From an uncultured Erysipelotrichaceae bacterium (GTDB lineage Bacteria > Bacillota_I > Bacilli_A > RF39 > UBA660), in assembly GCA_902783985.1 (NCBI GenBank), contig CACZTI010000062.1, positions 1 to 35,191 of the forward strand: a DNA stretch of 35,191 nt. The letters run 5' to 3'. The notes below the pieces were generated by a model. The model was not told where the DNA came from and did not search any database. It worked only from the letters and a program-made list of their open reading frames with translations. Below are positions 31,319 to 35,191 of this stretch, one piece after another. The position numbers and the translations under genes were made by a program. Each line of letters starts with the position of its first letter. Position 1 is the stretch's first letter.

Positions 31319-31600
31319 ATGGAATCTTTAACTTTAAATGTTCGTGTTGATGGTAATGATAAAAAGAATTTTGAGAAATTCTGTAATAGTGTAGGAATTA
31401 ATGTATCTACTGCTGTTAATATGTTTATTAAGGCTGTTTTAAGAGAACAAAGAATACCTTTTGAAGTAAAAAGTAATTTATCTCAAGATATAGTTTATGA
31501 AAAATTATATGAAGCAGAGATTGAAATGCAAACAAATAATAAACGATATAATTTAGATGAAATTTCAAGTAGTTTAAATAATATTATAGAAGGGAAGTAG
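31319..31600 (+). CDS. RelB/DinJ-family antitoxin
   Basis: Protein of 93 residues. The N-terminal 50 residues are a ribbon-helix-helix domain of the RelB/DinJ type: LTLNVRVDGNDKKNFEKFCN, then GINVSTAVNMFIKAVL, and REQRIPFEV. This part dimerises and binds the operator; the helical C-terminal tail would wrap the toxin. The stop is one base before the toxin ATG, so translation is coupled. Palindromic operator over its promoter. Confidence 0.9.
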   Translation: MESLTLNVRVDGNDKKNFEKFCNSVGINVSTAVNMFIKAVLREQRIPFEVKSNLSQDIVYEKLYEAEIEMQTNNKRYNLDEISSSLNNIIEGK

Positions 31601-31601
31601 T

Positions 31602-31913
31602 ATGTATCAATTAGAGTTTTTACCAATTGCTAAAAAAGATATGGAAAATATCATTTATTATGTTGCTTATAATTTGAATAATGATGTTGCGGCAAAGGAA
31701 TTAGCTAAAAGTTTTATAGATGGAGCTAAAAATATTTTGGATTTTCCTTTTGGATCATCTATTTATACTACTTCAGAAAAGTTAAATTATGAATACCGAT
31801 GTATAAAAATAAAAAATTTTCTTATGTTTTATATAATTGATGATGATAAAAAGATAATAACTGTTGTAAGAATTCTATATAAAAAAATGAACATTGAAGA
31901 TATTTTGAATTAG
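31602..31913 (+). CDS. RelE/ParE-family toxin
   Basis: Protein of 103 residues with the family outline: YQLEFLPIAKKDMENIIYYV at the start, LAKSFIDGAKNILDFPFGSS in the centre, and YRCIKIKNFLMFYIIDDDKKIITVVRILY at the end (shown here as two consecutive blocks, YRCIKIKNFLMFYIID and DDKKIITVVRILY). The C-terminal Arg and Tyr of VVRILY are the place of RelE catalytic residues. RelE proteins cleave mRNA on the ribosome, ParE proteins inhibit gyrase; I cannot decide between them. Bracketed with its antitoxin by direct repeats. Confidence 0.88.
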   Translation: MYQLEFLPIAKKDMENIIYYVAYNLNNDVAAKELAKSFIDGAKNILDFPFGSSIYTTSEKLNYEYRCIKIKNFLMFYIIDDDKKIITVVRILYKKMNIEDILN

Positions 31914-31946
31914 TAATTAATCTAAAATAACTAGAAAGGTAGTGTT

Positions 31947-31983
31947 TTTAACATTATCTTTTCTTTTTTGCATAAAATATAGA
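31947..31983 (+). repeat. Direct repeat, copy 2 (right of the toxin-antitoxin pair)
   Basis: 36 of 37 bases identical to 31215-31251, start-to-start distance 732. It lies 30 bases before the S10 operon -35. Confidence 0.85.
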
Positions 31984-32012
31984 AAAAATATGAAAAAAAG
32001 TTAAAAAAATGC

Positions 32013-32041
32013 TTGCATTTAGATAGTGGTTATGTTAGAAT
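32013..32041 (+). promoter_or_regulatory. Promoter of the S10 ribosomal operon
   Basis: TTGCAT (32013-32018), 17 bases, TAGAAT (32036-32041), with TG at 32033-32034 making an extended -10. Confidence 0.75.
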
Positions 32042-32047
32042 TAACAC

Positions 32048-32180
32048 TGTGTGTTTTAGTGCATTGATGTGTGAGGTTGCTGATACGCCAGGAAGAGTTG
32101 CTAAATAAAAATTGGAGTATCGGGTTATTCACACGGAGCATGCCTATACCAGATATAGACGAAAGGAGTGAAAACACAAA
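32048..32180 (+). promoter_or_regulatory. Structured leader of the S10 operon
   Basis: About 130 G+C-richer bases between promoter and rpsJ. GTGTGA (32069-32074) pairs with TCACAC (32129-32134); inside it TGATAC (32081-32086) pairs with GTATCG (32117-32122, one wobble); a further hairpin CTATA/TATAG follows near 32143-32160. This is where an autogenous r-protein leader is expected; which protein binds cannot be told. Confidence 0.7.
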
Positions 32181-32489
32181 ATGAGTAAGAAAGTTAGAAT
32201 TAGACTTAAAGCATATGATCATCGTGTTCTTGATACTGCATGTACCAAAATCGTTGATGCTATTAAGCGTTCAGGTGGGGAAATATCAGGACCTGTGCCA
32301 CTTCCTACAGAAATAGAGAAGTACACAATCCTTAGAGCTGTTCACAAATATAAAGATTCTCGTGAACAATTTGAAAGAAGAACTCACAAAAGACTTATTG
32401 ATATCAAAAATCCAAGTAAGGAAATTATTGATGCGTTAACTCACATTGATTTGCCTAGTGGTGTTGATATTGATATTAAAAATATTTAA
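32181..32489 (+). CDS. rpsJ: 30S ribosomal protein S10
   Basis: First gene of the S10 operon; S10 lies in the 30S head and also takes part in antitermination as NusE. The 102 residues match the family throughout: [55 protein letters not shown] and LPSGVDIDI. The ATG follows GAAAGGAGTG. Confidence 0.99.
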   Translation: MSKKVRIRLKAYDHRVLDTACTKIVDAIKRSGGEISGPVPLPTEIEKYTILRAVHKYKDSREQFERRTHKRLIDIKNPSKEIIDALTHIDLPSGVDIDIKNI

Positions 32490-32514
32490 TTAAAATTAGA
32501 AAGGAAAATGGAAA

Positions 32515-33237
32515 ATGAAAGGAATCTTAGGAAAAAAGATTGGAATGACAGAAGTATTTACTAATGATGGTGTTTTAGTTCCAGTAACTGTTATTGAAGT
32601 TGAACCTAATGTTGTAACTCAAATTAAAACAGTTGAAACTGATGGATATGATGCTATTCAATTAGGAAATACTACTATAAGAGAAAAAGTAAGTAATAAA
32701 GCAAGTATTGGTCATACTAAAAAAGCTAATACTGAACCTAAGCGCTTCTTAAAAGAAATAAGGGGAGTTGACACTAGTTCATATACTTTAGGACAAGTAA
32801 TTGACGCAAGTATGTTTGAAGCTGGTGAAATAGTTGATGTAACTGGAGTAAGCAAAGGAAAGGGTTATCAAGGTGTTATTAAAAGATATAACCAAACTAG
32901 AGGACCTATGGGACATGGATCTCAATACCATAGAGGTGTAGGATCACTTGGAACACTACTTCCAATGCATGTACTTAAAGGAAAGAAATTACCTGGACAT
33001 ATGGGTAATGAAAAAGTTACTATTCAAAATTTAACAGTTGTTAAAGTTGATTTAGAAAATAATTGTATATTAATAAAAGGTAATGTACCTGGACCAAAGA
33101 AATCTTTAGTAATCATTAGAAATGGTATTAAAGCAAATGGTAAAAAGGTAGCAGCTCCTGAATTAATAACTTATGCAGTAGAAGAAACTAAAGAAGAGGT
33201 TGCTAATGAAACTGCAGAAGGGATTACTCAAGAATAA
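32515..33237 (+). CDS. rplC: 50S ribosomal protein L3
   Basis: L3 binds near the 3' end of 23S rRNA and reaches to the peptidyl-transferase centre. The 240-residue protein begins [15 protein letters not shown] and carries the family core [16 protein letters not shown] and [18 protein letters not shown], whose Gln is methylated in some bacteria. The C-terminus has an acidic extension ([18 protein letters not shown]) beyond the usual end, a feature of some Bacillota. The gene starts 25 bases after rpsJ with AAAGGAAA as ribosome site. Confidence 0.98.
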   Translation: MKGILGKKIGMTEVFTNDGVLVPVTVIEVEPNVVTQIKTVETDGYDAIQLGNTTIREKVSNKASIGHTKKANTEPKRFLKEIRGVDTSSYTLGQVIDASMFEAGEIVDVTGVSKGKGYQGVIKRYNQTRGPMGHGSQYHRGVGSLGTLLPMHVLKGKKLPGHMGNEKVTIQNLTVVKVDLENNCILIKGNVPGPKKSLVIIRNGIKANGKKVAAPELITYAVEETKEEVANETAEGITQE

Positions 33238-33270
33238 TTAATGTTAATTATTTAAGAGAAGGAGGATAAT

Positions 33271-33864
33271 ATGGAAAAAATAGATGTTAAATTAAATAAA
33301 GAAATATTTGATATTACACCTAATGAAAGTGTTATATTTGATGCTATTAATGTCTCTCGATGTGGATTAAGACAAGGAACATATAGCACTAAAACAAGAA
33401 GTGAAGTATCAGGTGGTGGAAGAAAACCATGGAGACAAAAAGGTACTGGTCGTGCAAGACAAGGAAGTATTAGAGCTACACAATGGCGTGGTGGTGGAAT
33501 TGCAATTGGACCAAAACCAAGAGACTATTCTGTTAAAATGAATAGAAAAGAAAGAAGATTAGCATTACTTTCTGCATTAAGTTATAAAAATAAGAATAAA
33601 GAAATTGTGGTTGTTGATGAAATTAATTTAGAAAGTAATAAAACAAAAGATTTCGTTAAAGAACTTGAAAAACTTAATCTTGCTGATAAAAAAGTATTAG
33701 TAGTTATGAGTGAGCTTACTGAAAACGTAATACTTGCAAGTAGAAATTTAATGAATGTATTATTAATGGAACCAAGCGAAATTAATGTACTAGATGTTAT
33801 TAATGCTAATGTTTTACTTTTTGATAAGAAAGCAATAAGTGATGTTGAGGAGGCATTTAAATAA
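33271..33864 (+). CDS. rplD: 50S ribosomal protein L4
   Basis: L4 binds 23S rRNA, lines the exit tunnel, and in some bacteria represses this operon. The extended loop GGGRKPWRQKGTGRARQGSI is intact, as are the end blocks. 197 residues, slightly short but complete. GGAGG precedes the ATG. It overlaps rplW by one base (TAATG). Confidence 0.98.
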   Translation: MEKIDVKLNKEIFDITPNESVIFDAINVSRCGLRQGTYSTKTRSEVSGGGRKPWRQKGTGRARQGSIRATQWRGGGIAIGPKPRDYSVKMNRKERRLALLSALSYKNKNKEIVVVDEINLESNKTKDFVKELEKLNLADKKVLVVMSELTENVILASRNLMNVLLMEPSEINVLDVINANVLLFDKKAISDVEEAFK

Positions 33865-34145
33865 TGGATACAAAATATTTAGAAATTATTAAAGCTCCTT
33901 TAGTTACTGAAAAAGCAAGAAGTGAACAACAAAATGGAAAATATACTTTTTTAGTTAGTGAAAAAGCTACTAAAACAGAAATTAAAGAAGCTATAGAAAA
34001 AATATTTAAAGTTAAAGTAGAAAGTATTTCTACAACAAATATTAAAGTAAAAGAAAAAAGAGTAGGTCGTTATACTGGATTAACTAACCGTGGTAAAAAA
34101 GCTGTTGTTAAGTTAAAAGACGGTATGACAATCGAAAATATGTAG
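33864..34145 (+). CDS. rplW: 50S ribosomal protein L23
   Basis: L23 sits at the exit of the peptide tunnel and docks trigger factor and SRP. 93 residues with the family start IIKAPLVTEKARSEQQNGKY, middle FKVKVESISTTNIK and end. Start and stop overlap or nearly touch rplD and rplB, with GAGGAGG inside the end of rplD as its ribosome site. Confidence 0.98.
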   Translation: MDTKYLEIIKAPLVTEKARSEQQNGKYTFLVSEKATKTEIKEAIEKIFKVKVESISTTNIKVKEKRVGRYTGLTNRGKKAVVKLKDGMTIENM

Positions 34146-34154
34146 GAGGTTCTT

Positions 34155-34985
34155 ATGGCTATTAGAAATTTTAAACCAACAACTAACGCAAGAAGAAAAA
34201 TGAGTACTTTAGTTAATGAAGAAATTACTACAAATACTCCAGAAAAAAGTTTAGTTGTAACAATAAAGAAAAATGGTGGTCGTAATAACCAAGGTAAAAT
34301 TACCGTTCGTCACCAAGGTGGTGGAGAAAAAAGAAAATATCGTATTATTGATTTTAAAAGAAATAAATATGATATTAAAGGTAAAGTTGCTACTATTGAA
34401 TATGACCCAAATAGAACTAGTAACATTGCATTAATTAATTATGCAGATGGAGAAAAAAGATATATTATTGCACCAAAAGATTTAACAGTTGGTATGGAAA
34501 TTGTTAGTGGTGAAAATGTTGATATTCGTGTTGGTAATGCTTTACCAATAATGAATATTCCAGTTGGTACAGTAATTCATAATATCGAACTTCGTCCTAA
34601 AAAAGGTGCAGAACTTTGTCGTTCAGCTGGAACTTCTGCTCAAATATTAGGAAGAGAAGGAAACTATGTAATGGTAAGATTATCAAGTGGTGAACAAAGA
34701 AAAATCCTTGGTACTTGCTATGCAACTATTGGAGAAGTTGGAAATGCTGATCATGAACTTGTTAAACTAGGAAAAGCTGGTAGAACAAGACATATGGGAA
34801 TAAGACCAACAGTACGTGGTTCTGTTATGAACCCTAATGACCATCCACATGGTGGTGGTGAAGGACGTGCACCAGTTGGTAGAAAGGGACCTGTTACTCC
34901 TTGGGGTAAACCAGCACTTGGATATAAAACTCGTGTTAAAAAAGCAAGTGATAAGTTTATCGTAAGAAGAAGAAATGGTAAATAA
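34155..34985 (+). CDS. rplB: 50S ribosomal protein L2
   Basis: L2 is needed for subunit joining and peptidyl-transferase activity. 276 residues, full length, with [18 protein letters not shown]-type core ([19 protein letters not shown]), the [14 protein letters not shown] block and the C-terminal [19 protein letters not shown] loop carrying the functionally important His. GTAGGAGG precedes the ATG by 5 bases. Confidence 0.99.
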   Translation: MAIRNFKPTTNARRKMSTLVNEEITTNTPEKSLVVTIKKNGGRNNQGKITVRHQGGGEKRKYRIIDFKRNKYDIKGKVATIEYDPNRTSNIALINYADGEKRYIIAPKDLTVGMEIVSGENVDIRVGNALPIMNIPVGTVIHNIELRPKKGAELCRSAGTSAQILGREGNYVMVRLSSGEQRKILGTCYATIGEVGNADHELVKLGKAGRTRHMGIRPTVRGSVMNPNDHPHGGGEGRAPVGRKGPVTPWGKPALGYKTRVKKASDKFIVRRRNGK

Positions 34986-35003
34986 TAAGGAAAGGAAATA
35001 ATT

Positions 35004-35191
35004 ATGGCAAGAAGTTTGAAAAAAGGAGCCTATGTATTTGATAGACTACTAAAAAAAGTTAAAGTATTAAATGAAACTGGAAAAAAAGAAGTTATTAAAA
35101 CTTGGTCAAGACGTTCTACTATTTATCCTGACTTTATTGGACATACATTTGCAGTACATAATGGAAAAGAATTTATTCCTGTATATGTAAC
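35004..35191 (+). CDS. rpsS: 30S ribosomal protein S19 (partial, cut by window end)
   Basis: The first 62 residues of S19, beginning [19 protein letters not shown] and reaching [19 protein letters not shown] and [11 protein letters not shown]; the last third lies beyond the window. S19 binds 16S rRNA in the 30S head next to S13. AAGGAAAG precedes the ATG. The Trp of TWSRRS is encoded by TGG, one of the signs of the standard code. Confidence 0.97.
   Translation, partial: MARSLKKGAYVFDRLLKKVKVLNETGKKEVIKTWSRRSTIYPDFIGHTFAVHNGKEFIPVYV

Noticed and set aside
31319-31913. Toxin-antitoxin pair called as a transposon because of flanking repeats
   Set aside because: No transposase, integrase or terminal inverted repeats; the repeats are direct and only suggest past insertion or excision.

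Overview
The window is very AT-rich and reads as a low-G+C Bacillota chromosome, most likely an uncultured member of the Bacilli near the Mollicutes/Erysipelotrichia/RF39 side. Signs of this are EzrA, mini-RNase III, an LtaS-type lipoteichoic acid synthase, the gene order mrnC-rlmB-sigma factor, ezrA beside rpsD, and a degenerate ECF-transporter block still joined to truA. Conserved proteins encode Trp as TGG, and the TGA stops fit translational coupling, so the standard bacterial code applies. No rRNA, CRISPR array or transposase was seen.

Layout. 1-2.3 kb: one surface protein with DUF285 (BspA-like) repeats. 2.3-5.6 kb: a membrane-anchored thioredoxin-fold protein, then two eroded EcfA-like ATPases, a half-size EcfT-like protein and truA in overlapping order. 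5.6-8.7 kb: ezrA divergent from rpsD, which has a structured leader, then a small membrane protein. 8.7-11.2 kb: a beta-propeller protein and an alpha/beta-hydrolase. 11.2-13.5 kb: yugP-mrnC-rlmB-sigma operon, divergent from def. 14.25-15.25 kb: tRNA-Ala and about 900 bp without a protein gene that holds the main discovery of the window. 15.3-21.3 kb: LtaS-like synthase, aquaporin, XRE regulator, uvrB, PspC. 21.3-25.9 kb: radical SAM/SPASM protein, zinc phospholipase C, Abi_2/HEPN protein, HtrA, lipoprotein, LysM protein. 26.2-30 kb: RyR-like protein, then an NrdD-like/dut operon divergent from a Crp/Fnr regulator. 30-32 kb: YhcG-like nuclease and a RelB/RelE-type pair flanked by direct repeats. 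32-35.2 kb: start of the S10 ribosomal operon (rpsJ-rplC-rplD-rplW-rplB-rpsS).

The strongest novel signal is a tandem pair of structured RNAs at 14495-14930 and 14981-15230. Each has its own promoter spaced 17 bp and its own terminator. The two share one architecture: a 5'-end stem P1, a variable inserted domain closed by P2, GGTAAGAAA, TTATC(A)GCC, a three-way junction, and a terminator hairpin. Stems P1, P2 and two stems of the junction differ in sequence but keep pairing in both copies, which is covariation. In both copies the junction hairpin loop CTGATAA is the exact complement of the terminator loop TTATCAG, predicting a 7-bp kissing loop that includes the terminator. The first RNA carries an extra array of seven short hairpins.

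Second, a Crp/Fnr-type regulator and a catalytically doubtful NrdD homologue are transcribed divergently from one 18-bp palindrome. It overlaps the regulator's own -35 and lies centred near -42.5 of the NrdD-side promoter, the classical class II activator position. Third, the ecfA-ecfA-ecfT block keeps its ancestral place and overlaps although its ATPase motifs have been largely lost. Fourth, a 37-bp direct repeat (36/37 identical) brackets the toxin-antitoxin pair just upstream of the S10 promoter. All calls rest on reading the sequence; no searches were run.
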